A stretch of DNA of 64,000 nt, from assembly GCA_964431965.1 (NCBI GenBank), contig CAYSLU010000009.1, positions 1 through 64,000 of the forward strand, given 5' to 3'. Both the position numbers and the translations under genes were made by a program. The DNA comes from CAYSLU01 sp964431965. Lineage in GTDB: Bacteria > Verrucomicrobiota > Kiritimatiellia > CAIKKV01 > CAYSLU01. Below, in pieces: positions 44,069 to 52,534 of this stretch (the first letter of the stretch is position 1; every line of letters begins with the position of its first letter). Below the pieces are notes generated by a model that saw only the letters and a list, made by a program, of their open reading frames with translations, searched no databases and had not been told where the DNA came from.

Positions 44069-45547
44069 GTGAGCTTCTTGCGTTGTGTCGTGAGTGCCGC
44101 GAGAGGCGCGCTGGGGCGGGTGCTCACCGGGCCGGCCTTCTGGCCGCTCTGTGTTGCAGTTGCGCTCGGCCTTCGGCTGGGGTGGAGTCTCCTCAACCGG
44201 GACGTGCTGCCGGTGGGAGATTCGTGGCACTATTTCTGGGGAGCCGTCAGTCTGCTGCGCGGGGACGGCTACCTGTCCCCCAGCGGCCAGCCAACCGCTG
44301 AATACCCCGTTGGGTACTCGTTCCTGCTTTCACTGCTCTTCCGCTCCTGCGGGCTATCGCTGGTGGCTGTTCAGATCGTGCAGGTGGTGCTATCGGTGGC
44401 TGCGGTGCCGATATTCAGTGTGGTCGCTTTGCGGTTTGGCGCCAGCCGGCCTGCGGCCCGGTTAGCCGCCATGGGGCTTGCAGTCTTCCCCGAACAGATA
44501 TTATACCCGGCCTTGCTAGCGACGGAAACCACGTTGCTGTTCTTCATCTTGCTGTGCTTGGCGCTCCTCCCGAAGCACCTGCCCGCGAGTGTCTGGCGGA
44601 GCGTCGTAGCGGGCATCTCACTCGTCATCTGCTGCTATATCAAGCTCCAGTTCGCGCTGATTCCGTTCGTTGTATTCGTTGCGTCCCGCCCCTTCTGGAG
44701 AGACCGTGCGTTTCGGACCTCAGCGCTCAAGCACCTAGCCTTGATCTACGTACTGCTTATTTTGGGAGTGGCGCCATGGACGTTCCGGAACTGGCGGGTT
44801 CTTGGTCGGCCGGTGATCATGTCGGTCAATGCGGAGTATGGGCTGTTCATCGGCAATAACCCTCGAGCCGATGGTCGCGATGCCCTTGACAATCAGAACC
44901 TGGCGGAGTTGGCTGGCGACTCCAGCATCGGCGCCTATGCGCTCCGCTACATGGTCAGTCATCCGGGGCGCGTCATTAGCCTGTGGCCGCGCAAACTGTA
45001 CCAGCTCTACTGGGATTCGGCGGGGACGGCCCTGGACTGGCTCACCATCAGCAAGGCGCCGCTCTCTCTCGGTGCTCAAGACATGGCGCGGGTCTTGGCT
45101 GGCATCGCCAGCGAACGCGATCGCTCGGAACTGCGCAGCTACGTGGAACCCGATCGGCAGCGAGGCGGGTTTCGAGTCAGGGACGGACTGACGCTGGAGG
45201 AAAGAGTGCAGTACGGAGTGCTCGTCTTGCGCAGTTTCACCTATGACTACCCGACACCGCGCGGCTACATCAGGATCAGGCTGGTGCAGCAGGCTCTCCG
45301 ACATTTGGTGGTCGTGGGGTTCCTGTGCTTCCTTGTGATCGCGCTCATCTCGCACTCCTGGCGGAGCAGTTTGCTGTCCGGGCCCTATGCTTGGGTCGGA
45401 CTGTGGATGGTCATCTACATGACCGGTATCTACGTTCTCACTCTCGGCAGCCATCGCTACAGTTTCACGATGATGCCATTCATGATCCTCTACATCGCCA
45501 TGTCCGTGGCCTCCTTCATTGCACCGCCGGGACAGACGTCCGAATGA
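44069..45547 (+). CDS. GT39/PMT-2-like membrane glycosyltransferase
   Basis: A 492-residue protein with about ten membrane segments. VGDSWHYFWGAVSLLRGDGY is the first periplasmic loop with the conserved acidic residue, EYPVGYSFLLSLLF follows, and RNWRVLGRPV plus FIGNNPRADG are features shared with the partial paralogue at 62868. The family transfers sugar from polyprenyl-phosphate donors to acceptors outside the membrane. ArnT- or PMT-like activity is an inference. It is lower in GC than neighbours on either side. Confidence 0.85.
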   Translation: MSFLRCVVSAARGALGRVLTGPAFWPLCVAVALGLRLGWSLLNRDVLPVGDSWHYFWGAVSLLRGDGYLSPSGQPTAEYPVGYSFLLSLLFRSCGLSLVAVQIVQVVLSVAAVPIFSVVALRFGASRPAARLAAMGLAVFPEQILYPALLATETTLLFFILLCLALLPKHLPASVWRSVVAGISLVICCYIKLQFALIPFVVFVASRPFWRDRAFRTSALKHLALIYVLLILGVAPWTFRNWRVLGRPVIMSVNAEYGLFIGNNPRADGRDALDNQNLAELAGDSSIGAYALRYMVSHPGRVISLWPRKLYQLYWDSAGTALDWLTISKAPLSLGAQDMARVLAGIASERDRSELRSYVEPDRQRGGFRVRDGLTLEERVQYGVLVLRSFTYDYPTPRGYIRIRLVQQALRHLVVVGFLCFLVIALISHSWRSSLLSGPYAWVGLWMVIYMTGIYVLTLGSHRYSFTMMPFMILYIAMSVASFIAPPGQTSE

Positions 45548-46527
45548 ACACCCCGGTAGCCTTCCTCGTGTATCGCAGGCCGGATCTGACGGCGCGTGTC
45601 TTCGCGCAGATTGCACAGGCCCGGCCTCCGTTGCTGCTGGTGGTGGCCGACGGCCCGCGGAACGAGGGCGAGCGGGCTGCTTGCCTGCAGACGCGGGCGG
45701 TGGTCGACCGCATCGACTGGCCGTGCCGCGTGCTCCGGAACTTCTCGGATGTCAACCTAGGATGTCGAACGCGCGTGGCAAGCGGTCTCGACTGGGTGTT
45801 TGCGCAAGTCGAAGAGGCGGTGATTCTCGAAGACGACTGTCTGCCCCATCCGTCATTTTTCACGTATTGCGAGGCGATGCTAGAGCGGCATCGCCGAAGT
45901 GAGCGGGTTATGCACATCGGCGGGGCGAATTTCCAGCCCGGTCCGGTGAACTCCGGTGGCTACTATGTCTCCAAGTACACGCACGTCTGGGGCTGGGCTT
46001 CATGGCGCCGGGCATGGCGGCACTACGATGTGACGATGACGCGCTGGCCTGAGTTCCGCCGCCGTGGCGGCTTGGAGGCGTGGTGCCCGCGCCACGATGA
46101 GCGGCGCACGTGGGAGGAGATCTTTGACCGCATGTATGAAGGACGGGTGGACACATGGGATTACGCGTGGACATTTGCATGCTGGGAGCGGTCCGGTCTC
46201 TCGCTCGTCCCGGCTGTGAATCTTGTTTCGAACATCGGTTTCGGCTTCCAGGCGACCCACACACACGCCGAGGTGATCCCGTCCTACGCCGAACTGCCCG
46301 TGGCCCGGCTCGATGAGTTCCGGGATCCGCGCACGCTCGAACCGAATGCGGCGGCGGACCGGCATGTCTTTGAGTTGATGTATCGAGATCGGTGGTCCCG
46401 GATTCGGCGGATTGGCCAACTGGTGCTGAGCCGCTATTCCTACGGTAGGCTCTTGCGCCGCATGCCGATTCTGGGCCCCGTGTGGATTCGGTGGCGAGAG
46501 AGGCGGCGTGCCCAGGTGAACACATGA
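45544..46527 (+). CDS. HlpA-like nucleotide-sugar transferase (GNT-I/GT2-like fold)
   Basis: A 327-residue protein. PVAFLVYRRPDLTARVF opens the fold, VADGPRNEGE replaces the usual sugar-binding loop, and VILEDDCLPHPSFF has the metal-binding Asp97/Asp98. GGYYVSKYTHVWGWASWRRAW is a strong signature of the group often annotated hemolytic protein HlpA-like, which is a glycosyltransferase fold despite the name. It overlaps the genes on both sides by four bases. Confidence 0.85.
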   Translation: MNTPVAFLVYRRPDLTARVFAQIAQARPPLLLVVADGPRNEGERAACLQTRAVVDRIDWPCRVLRNFSDVNLGCRTRVASGLDWVFAQVEEAVILEDDCLPHPSFFTYCEAMLERHRRSERVMHIGGANFQPGPVNSGGYYVSKYTHVWGWASWRRAWRHYDVTMTRWPEFRRRGGLEAWCPRHDERRTWEEIFDRMYEGRVDTWDYAWTFACWERSGLSLVPAVNLVSNIGFGFQATHTHAEVIPSYAELPVARLDEFRDPRTLEPNAAADRHVFELMYRDRWSRIRRIGQLVLSRYSYGRLLRRMPILGPVWIRWRERRRAQVNT

Positions 46528-47423
46528 AGTCGTTTGAACCCCCGTCTGTGAATCAATGTCACGAAGCGGTGGCCGTTGGGCTCTTCGACATGCCAACGTT
46601 CGCCCAGTTGGTCGATGTGTTGTGTCGGGTGTTCGGATGGCAGCGCGAGGTTGTGCAGGACCGGCTGTTCCGCGAGGCGCTGCAGCCCGGATGGAACGTC
46701 ACCGCCGCGTGTCGGGCCGCTGGAGTGGTGCCCCATGAGTTCACTCCTGCATTGGAGGCGTTGTATGCGCAGACGGATGCCTTCGTCTTCGAGCTGGTGA
46801 CGTGTCATTCCTCCAGCCTGTGTTGGGATATGGATCGGCGTGTGTGTGCGGCCGTGGAACGATCTCTTCGCGGTCGCGCCAATCGTCGCGTGCTCGTCTT
46901 GGGCGATGGCATCGGATCGGACAGTCTGCGGTTGACCCGGATGGGCCATTCGGTGACGTACTTCGACTTCGAGGGCTTCAGTTCGAAGCTGGCGGAGTAC
47001 CGTTTCCGTCAGGCTGGGTTCGATCAGCGGATTCGCCGGGTACATCGAGCTTCCGAGATCTCGGACGGGGCGTTCGATCTGGTTGTCTGCCGTGAGGTCC
47101 TCGAGCACGTGCCATCGCCGCCTGCTGTGATCCAGATCATGAATCGTTGCCTAGTCCTGGGCGGCCTCGCCATTGTCACGGAGAGCTTCTCGGAGGTGAC
47201 TCCCTGGTTCCCGACCCACTTGCTGAGCAATATCCGATATGTTGGCCGGGTGTGCGAGCTGTTTGCGGCCGGGGGGTTCGTCCTTCAGGAAAGCGGAACA
47301 GGGTCGCTGTGCGTCTTTCGGAAAGCGGGCGAACCGGGTCGGAGGGCGTGTATGAACCTTCTGGAAGGAAAGTGGCGCCTCCGTCTGCGCCGGGCGTTTG
47401 GTCTGGCATCGCTTCCAAGCTGA
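46524..47423 (+). CDS. SAM methyltransferase with N-terminal helical domain
   Basis: A 299-residue protein. The N-terminal 115 residues are helical and unrecognised. RRVLVLGDGIGSDSLRLTR is the SAM loop, then TYFDFEG, and VVCREVLEHVPSPP is a typical motif post-III. It overlaps the upstream transferase by four bases. Its substrate is unknown. Confidence 0.8.
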   Translation: MKSFEPPSVNQCHEAVAVGLFDMPTFAQLVDVLCRVFGWQREVVQDRLFREALQPGWNVTAACRAAGVVPHEFTPALEALYAQTDAFVFELVTCHSSSLCWDMDRRVCAAVERSLRGRANRRVLVLGDGIGSDSLRLTRMGHSVTYFDFEGFSSKLAEYRFRQAGFDQRIRRVHRASEISDGAFDLVVCREVLEHVPSPPAVIQIMNRCLVLGGLAIVTESFSEVTPWFPTHLLSNIRYVGRVCELFAAGGFVLQESGTGSLCVFRKAGEPGRRACMNLLEGKWRLRLRRAFGLASLPS

Positions 47424-47433
47424 AGGCGCTCCT

Positions 47434-48699
47434 ATGCCTGGCATCCTGCTGATATCCGACACGACAGAAGGGGGGGCGGCCATCGCCTGTCGTCGTCTAT
47501 ACGAAGGACTTCGGAGAGCAGGCTCCATCGAGGTTCGATGGCTGGCCGTCGGCGGTGCCCCTATGCGCGGGGCGCAGCTTGTTCGCGACTACGTGCACTC
47601 TGGTGCGCTGGTCGGCCATCGTCTGCTTTCTCGTCTTCCCGTCGGTGAGCGGATGCTCGACCGTAGTGCTCGATTTGTGAACGAGTGTACCGTGCTGGCT
47701 CACATCAGGTCCATCAGGCCCGATCTCCTCAGCTTGCACAACATCCACGAAACCATGACGTTTTCGTTTGTGGAACGGATCCCGAGGCAGCTTCCCATTG
47801 CGTGGACACTGCACGATATGTGGCCCCTTACGGCTGGGTACTGCACCTACCGGCTTGACTGCAAGGCGTTTGGCTGGGAGTGTGCCGGGTGTCCCCGGAT
47901 GGAGCCCGGTAGACCGATCCGATTCTCAAGGGATGAGCGAATCAGGAGGAAGGAGTTCCTGCAACGGAATCGGCATCGGCTCGCGCTGGTGAGCCCCTCC
48001 CGGTGGCTCGCGCGGGAGGTCTCCGACAGCATCGGGCGGGAAGTGCACAGCGTCTGCATTCCCAACTGCGTTAACACGGAGATCTATCGTCCGATCGGAT
48101 CCGTCGAGTGCGCACGAAGGTGTCTGGGCTTGCCATTGGATGAGCAAATCATTCTCGTTGGGGCCGACTCGCTGAGCGACGAGCGAAAAGGGTCACAGTA
48201 CCTTGTGCAGGCCATGGGCTTACTTCGTGATCGGGGCCGCCGCCCCCATCGCGTGGTGGCCTTTGGCATGCCGCCAAGCGCGTCGATGGCGCCACACAAC
48301 TGGTTGTTTACGGGGTACATCCGCGACGAGCGCCTGCTCAATCTTTACTACGGTGCGGCCGACGTCTTCGTGCTCCCCAGTCGTGCTGAGGCGTTCGGCC
48401 TGGTCTATGCGGAGGCCATGGCAGCAGGCACGCCGTGCGTCGGATTCCGCGTGGCTGCATGCCCGGAGGTCATCAGGGAAGGCCAGACCGGCTACCTAGC
48501 GCGCGATGCAGATTCCGAATCGCTCGCCTCGTGCATCTTGCGGGTCTTGGAACTCGACCGGCCTGCCCGTGAGACTATGCGGCACGACTGCCGTGCTCTA
48601 GCCGAAGCGGAGTTCAATATGGTGCTCCATGCGACTCGGTACAGCCAGCTGTTTGAGCATATGGTGGCAGATCGGCGGGCCGAGGGACGGGCCCGATGA
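47434..48699 (+). CDS. GT4 glycosyltransferase (WcaC-like subgroup)
   Basis: A 421-residue GT-B enzyme. ISDTTEGGAAIACRRLYEGL starts the protein, LHNIHETMTF and WTLHDMWPLTAGYCTY follow, with Cys pairs around C-K-A-F-G-W-E-C-A-G-C. The donor motif is PSRAEAFGLVYAEAMAAGTP (E-x7-E). This WTLHDMWP form is typical of colanic-acid WcaC-type and related transferases. The ATG at 47434 is ten bases after the previous stop. Confidence 0.92.
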   Translation: MPGILLISDTTEGGAAIACRRLYEGLRRAGSIEVRWLAVGGAPMRGAQLVRDYVHSGALVGHRLLSRLPVGERMLDRSARFVNECTVLAHIRSIRPDLLSLHNIHETMTFSFVERIPRQLPIAWTLHDMWPLTAGYCTYRLDCKAFGWECAGCPRMEPGRPIRFSRDERIRRKEFLQRNRHRLALVSPSRWLAREVSDSIGREVHSVCIPNCVNTEIYRPIGSVECARRCLGLPLDEQIILVGADSLSDERKGSQYLVQAMGLLRDRGRRPHRVVAFGMPPSASMAPHNWLFTGYIRDERLLNLYYGAADVFVLPSRAEAFGLVYAEAMAAGTPCVGFRVAACPEVIREGQTGYLARDADSESLASCILRVLELDRPARETMRHDCRALAEAEFNMVLHATRYSQLFEHMVADRRAEGRAR

Positions 48700-49640
48700 C
48701 GCAACCCGGAGAGACCGGGCTGCGGGCGCGGCTGTATCGCCGCCTGCGGCGAAGCTATACGGCCAACCGATTCATGACGGCAGCGTTCCAGCGGTGGTAC
48801 AGCTTGCCGGTGGAAGCCACGCACTTCTACAGCCCGCTGCCGGACATCCCGGGCGTCAAGGCCCGGCTGTCCCGATGGTACCGCGAGGGCGGATTTCCGG
48901 GCATCGACTGGCGCCTGGACGAGCAGCGCGCCCTGCTGCGCGATCTGGCCGCGTATGGGCCCGAGTTCGATCGCCTGCCAGGCTTTGCCCAGGTCACGGC
49001 CGACGGCTACGGCATGGGCTACGGCGAGGTCGAAGCCGCGCTCCTGTACGCCATGGTCCGGCGGCTTCGGCCGCGGAGGATCGTGGAAGTGGGCTCCGGC
49101 GTGTCGACCTACTACGCGCTGGCCGGCCTGCGCGCCAATCGTTCCGATGGAGGGGCCGCGGGGGCCATGGAGTGCATCGAGCCCTACCCGCGGCCCCGGC
49201 TGTCGGAGCTGGCTGCTACGGGCGACATCACCTTGAGCCCCGTCGAGGTGCAGGACGTGGCGGCCGAACGATTCGATATCCTTCAGTCCGGCGATGTGCT
49301 GTTCATCGACTCCAGCCACGTCAGCAAGGTGGACAGCGATGTGAACTGGCTTTGCCTGGAGATCGTGCCGCGCCTGGCCGCGGGCGTTGTCATTCATTTT
49401 CACGATATCCCGTTTCCGCATCCGACGTGCCCGCCCGGTCATCCCTTGTTCAACCTATTTCTTCTTTGGAACGAGGCACCGCTCGTTCAGGCACTGCTGA
49501 CACACAGCTCGGCATTCGAGATCCTCATGTGTCAAAGCTACCTTCATGCGCGATGCCCCGATGCGCTTCGCCAGGCCGTGCGCTGCTACGATCCGACCCG
49601 ACATTTTCCGGTTTCCCTATGGCTGAGCCGGAAGGCATAG
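48696..49640 (+). CDS. Methyltransf_24-like SAM methyltransferase, paralogue of 36646-37623
   Basis: A 314-residue protein. ATHFYSPLPDIPGVK aligns with HFYSPVPDLDD in the earlier paralogue. PRRIVEVGSGVSTYYALAGL is the SAM loop and VLFIDSSHVSKVDSDVNW the acidic segment, then VVIHFHDIPFPHP. The start overlaps the upstream GT4 by four bases. The following 159 bases hold no gene. Confidence 0.87.
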   Translation: MTQPGETGLRARLYRRLRRSYTANRFMTAAFQRWYSLPVEATHFYSPLPDIPGVKARLSRWYREGGFPGIDWRLDEQRALLRDLAAYGPEFDRLPGFAQVTADGYGMGYGEVEAALLYAMVRRLRPRRIVEVGSGVSTYYALAGLRANRSDGGAAGAMECIEPYPRPRLSELAATGDITLSPVEVQDVAAERFDILQSGDVLFIDSSHVSKVDSDVNWLCLEIVPRLAAGVVIHFHDIPFPHPTCPPGHPLFNLFLLWNEAPLVQALLTHSSAFEILMCQSYLHARCPDALRQAVRCYDPTRHFPVSLWLSRKA

Positions 49641-49799
49641 CGGGGGACTCGGCAGGACTTGGGGTTAGGGCGTAAGAGCGGGAGTCGCTGCAATCTGAGA
49701 ACCCATGCTGCGGTTCGATGCTCTGCGGCGAAAATCAAGCTTGGTGGTTCCGGGAATGCCCGGACATCACCACAGGAATCGTAGAGTCTGAATGCCGTG

Positions 49800-51008
49800 A
49801 TGATGGCCGACACTCCCCGATCGATCCGGACGCCGCGCATCCTGCTGCTCACTTGGTGGCCGCCGGACACGCGGTACAAGGTGATGCAGCGGAACGCGGG
49901 CCGGATGCCGGCCGGGTCGGTCTGTTGGGCGTCGCTGCGGGCGGCCAATCCGGGCGTCCGGTTCCCGTGGCCGCACGAGTCGGCCGTGCCGCGCCCGCTG
50001 CACTACCGCCTGGACCGGACGGCTCTCGGGCAGTGGTTCGCCCATGAGGCGCAGGGCGCGCAGCTGGCGCGGCGGCTCGCCGACTGGGCGCGCGCCTTCG
50101 AGCCCGAGGTGGTCTGGGTTCTGCCTGAGCTCGGCGCGGCGAACGTGGGCCTCCGGCTGGCCCGACGGCTCGACGTGCCGATCCATGCAACCGTGCACGA
50201 CGCGCACGAGACGGCTCGCTTCATCGTTCCTCCCCTGTACTATCCCCTGTACGCCCGAAGCGTGCGCCGCATTCTGGGCGCCGCGAACAGCGCGGACGCG
50301 ATCTGCGGGCCGATGCGGGAGTACCTGAGCCGGCGGCACGCGAACCTCACGTCGGAGAACTGCATCGTGTTCCCCCCGTCGGTGCTGCCGGGTGACATGC
50401 AGCTGGCTCCGGAGCCGCCGACGGACGGACGCATCCGGCGAATCGGGTTCTGCGGCTCGATGCGCGTGTCGGCCCGTCAGTGGAGCGCCTTCCTCCAGCT
50501 CCTGGCGCGTTTGCCGTTCGAGTTCGAGCTGATCCTGTTCGCATACGAGGACTTGTTTCACGACGTGCCGCTGCCGGCGAACGTGCGCGTGGCGCTTCAG
50601 CCCTTCGCCGAGGAGGAGTCGGGGATCATCGACACGTTCCATCGCTGCGGGGTGCATGCCTGCTATCTGGGGCTCTGGAAGGAGCCGGAGCGTCTGCTGT
50701 TCGGGCGGACGTCCCTCAGCGCGAAGCTGACCACCTACGCGGCCGCGGGTCTGCCCGTAATCGTCGACGGCGGCGCGGACTCGTCCGCCTGGGATCTCGT
50801 CTCCCGCTACGGCGCGGGGGTGCTGTGCGGCGACGACGAAGCGTCGGCGCGTGCGGAGCTGGACCGGCTGATGTCGGATGCGTCGCTGCGTCGCTCGATG
50901 GGTGCGGGCGCGGCCCGCATGTGTCGCGTGGAGTTCGATCTCGACGCGAATGCCGCGCGGCTCGCCGCCCGGCTGGCGCGGACCGCAGCCGGGGGTGCGC
51001 GTGGGTGA
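49800..51008 (+). CDS. GT4-like glycosyltransferase
   Basis: A 402-residue GT-B protein. ILLLTWWPPDTRYKVMQRNA opens it, ATVHDAHETARFI and IGFCGSMRVSARQWSAFLQL follow; the donor end has FGRTSLSAKLTTYAAAGLPV. The typical E-x7-E is weak. The start is ATG 49800 (ATG 49803 or GTG 49797 possible). Function is assigned from fold only. The gene returns to the very GC-rich composition after the less GC-rich block 33175-49640. Confidence 0.83.
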   Translation: MMADTPRSIRTPRILLLTWWPPDTRYKVMQRNAGRMPAGSVCWASLRAANPGVRFPWPHESAVPRPLHYRLDRTALGQWFAHEAQGAQLARRLADWARAFEPEVVWVLPELGAANVGLRLARRLDVPIHATVHDAHETARFIVPPLYYPLYARSVRRILGAANSADAICGPMREYLSRRHANLTSENCIVFPPSVLPGDMQLAPEPPTDGRIRRIGFCGSMRVSARQWSAFLQLLARLPFEFELILFAYEDLFHDVPLPANVRVALQPFAEEESGIIDTFHRCGVHACYLGLWKEPERLLFGRTSLSAKLTTYAAAGLPVIVDGGADSSAWDLVSRYGAGVLCGDDEASARAELDRLMSDASLRRSMGAGAARMCRVEFDLDANAARLAARLARTAAGGARG

Positions 51009-52356
51009 TCCCGGGCAGAGCGCGAAGAAGCGGGCGCGGCCGACGGTGTGGTACGTGGCCGCGGGGTACCTTCTGCCGGCGGGGATCGAGGCGTATCTGC
51101 TCCACTACGCGACGGAGCTGCGGCGCCAGGGGTTCGATCCCCGCATCCTGGTGTTCCAGCCTCTGCCGCGCGAGAAGCATCGCTTCCTCGCGGCGCTGGA
51201 GGAGCGGGGGATTCCCATCGACTCGCTCTTCACGATGGCCGCCCCGCGCGCGCGGCTGCGGGCGGCGCTCCTGTGGGGCCCGTGGCGGCTGTGGGCGGCG
51301 CTTCGAGGGCACTCTGCGGGCGGCCGTTCGCTATTTGCATGGGCGCTCAAGCGGGAAGCCGTGGCGCTCCTCAGCCGGATGATTCGCCGGGAGCAACCCG
51401 ACATCATCCACGTCAAGGGGCGGGTCATCACGGAGGCCTGGCCGGTGTTCCCCTCGGACCGGACGATCTACCAGCATGCACTCATGGGCACGGTCGATCC
51501 CTCCTGGGAGCCGTGCGAGGTCGAGGCGTTCCGCGCGTTCGCCAACCGCATCGCGCGCATCTTCGTGCAAGGTCCGGGCATCGCGCCGGTGATGGCACGG
51601 TCGTTCGGAATTACGCGGCCGATCGACACCGTGTTCACGATGGCGCCGGATGAGTTTCGGAGTCTGACCGTGTCGGAGTATGGGAGTGACAGGGTGTCGG
51701 AGTGTGGGCGTGTCGGAGTGTCGGAGTGTTCGGAGGGGGCAGGCTCATCCTCCATCACCCCGAAACCCCGTGACGCCGACACCCCCATACCCCCTCACTC
51801 CGACACTCCGTCCTCCTGCCGCTTCGGAATCGTGTGCCGGTTCACGGAGCAGAAGGGGATCGCGTACATCCTCGAGGCGCTTCGGCTCTTCCGGGATCGG
51901 CACGGAGACGTGCGGTTCACCTTCGCCGGCCAGGGGCCGCTCGAGGAGACGATCCGCGCGTTCGCGGCGCGGCACGGGCTGGCGAACGTGCGGGTCGCCC
52001 GGGTGGAGCAGCTCGCCGGCGCGCTGGCCGACATGGACGTCTTCGTCCATCCGGGCCTGGACGATGCGATGCCGGTCTCGCTCGTGGAGGCGCTGATGTT
52101 CGGCGTGCCGTGCATCGGGACCCGTGTCGGCGCCGTGCCCGACCTCATCCGGGATGGCGTCGAGGGCCTCTTGATCGAGCCGGCCTCCGCGGAGCAGATC
52201 TTCGTCGCGATGGAGCGGTTCGCGCGGATGCCGCCCGGCGAGTTTTCGGCCTTCCGGCAGCGGGCGCGGGCCCGCTACGTGGAGGCGTGTCGGCCCGAAG
52301 TGGTGGGGGCCGTGGTGGCCGGTCACTATCGACAGATCATGGAGCGTTTGCCGTGA
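51001..52356 (+). CDS. GT4 glycosyltransferase with in-frame octanucleotide insertion
   Basis: A 451-residue GT-B protein beginning at GTG 51001 (GTG 50995 possible) inside the previous gene. PAGIEAYLLHYATELRRQG is N-terminal. The donor domain begins FGIVCRFTEQKGIAYILEAL and ends VHPGLDDAMPVSLVEALMFG. Between MAPDEF and CRFGIV lies a segment of about 55 residues (219-274) of Ser, Pro, Gly and acidic residues encoded by 8-bp repeats. Without it the protein is about 396 residues, the usual size. The segment falls where the N- and C-terminal GT-B halves meet, so it may be tolerated. Confidence 0.87.
   Translation: MGDPGQSAKKRARPTVWYVAAGYLLPAGIEAYLLHYATELRRQGFDPRILVFQPLPREKHRFLAALEERGIPIDSLFTMAAPRARLRAALLWGPWRLWAALRGHSAGGRSLFAWALKREAVALLSRMIRREQPDIIHVKGRVITEAWPVFPSDRTIYQHALMGTVDPSWEPCEVEAFRAFANRIARIFVQGPGIAPVMARSFGITRPIDTVFTMAPDEFRSLTVSEYGSDRVSECGRVGVSECSEGAGSSSITPKPRDADTPIPPHSDTPSSCRFGIVCRFTEQKGIAYILEALRLFRDRHGDVRFTFAGQGPLEETIRAFAARHGLANVRVARVEQLAGALADMDVFVHPGLDDAMPVSLVEALMFGVPCIGTRVGAVPDLIRDGVEGLLIEPASAEQIFVAMERFARMPPGEFSAFRQRARARYVEACRPEVVGAVVAGHYRQIMERLP
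51671..51816. repeat. Octanucleotide inverted array inside a glycosyltransferase
   Basis: The left arm is consecutive 8-bp units from 51671: TGTCGGAG, TATGGGAG, TGACAGGG, TGTCGGAG, TGTGGGCG, TGTCGGAG, TGTCGGAG, TGTTCGGA. The right arm, 51761-51816, has seven units in the inverted sense: CGAAACCC, CGTGACGC, CGACACCC, CCATACCC, CCTCACTC, CGACACTC, CGTCCTCC. About 26 bases separate them. The block stays in frame. Confidence 0.93.
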
Positions 52357-52390
52357 GCCGCCGCCAGGCTTCGGCGGACGAGGTCGGGCG

Positions 52391-52476
52391 CCCCTCCAAG
52401 GAGGGGATTGTCGCCCACGCCCTTCTCAGCTCTGCAATCCCCTCCTGGGAGGGGTCCGCGAAGCGGGGGGTGGGTT
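52391..52476. repeat. CCCCTCC palindromic repeat, copy 2
   Basis: Arms 52391-52408 and 52437-52454 match copy 1 at 761-813; the right flank 52455-52477 is identical to 812-834. The left outer arm (AACCCACCCC) is missing, and the loop differs. It lies in the 178-base gap between two glycosyltransferase genes. Confidence 0.88.
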
Positions 52477-52534
52477 GCCCATGCGGGCGTCCGCCCGAAC
52501 CGCTGCCGCAGCGGGCCGCGCGACGGGGTAACTC

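Noticed and set aside
42257..44230. 657-codon open frame on the minus strand
   Set aside because: It is an antisense shadow of well-supported + strand genes (fusion protein and methyltransferase). High GC content makes such long frames common; translation shows no domain.
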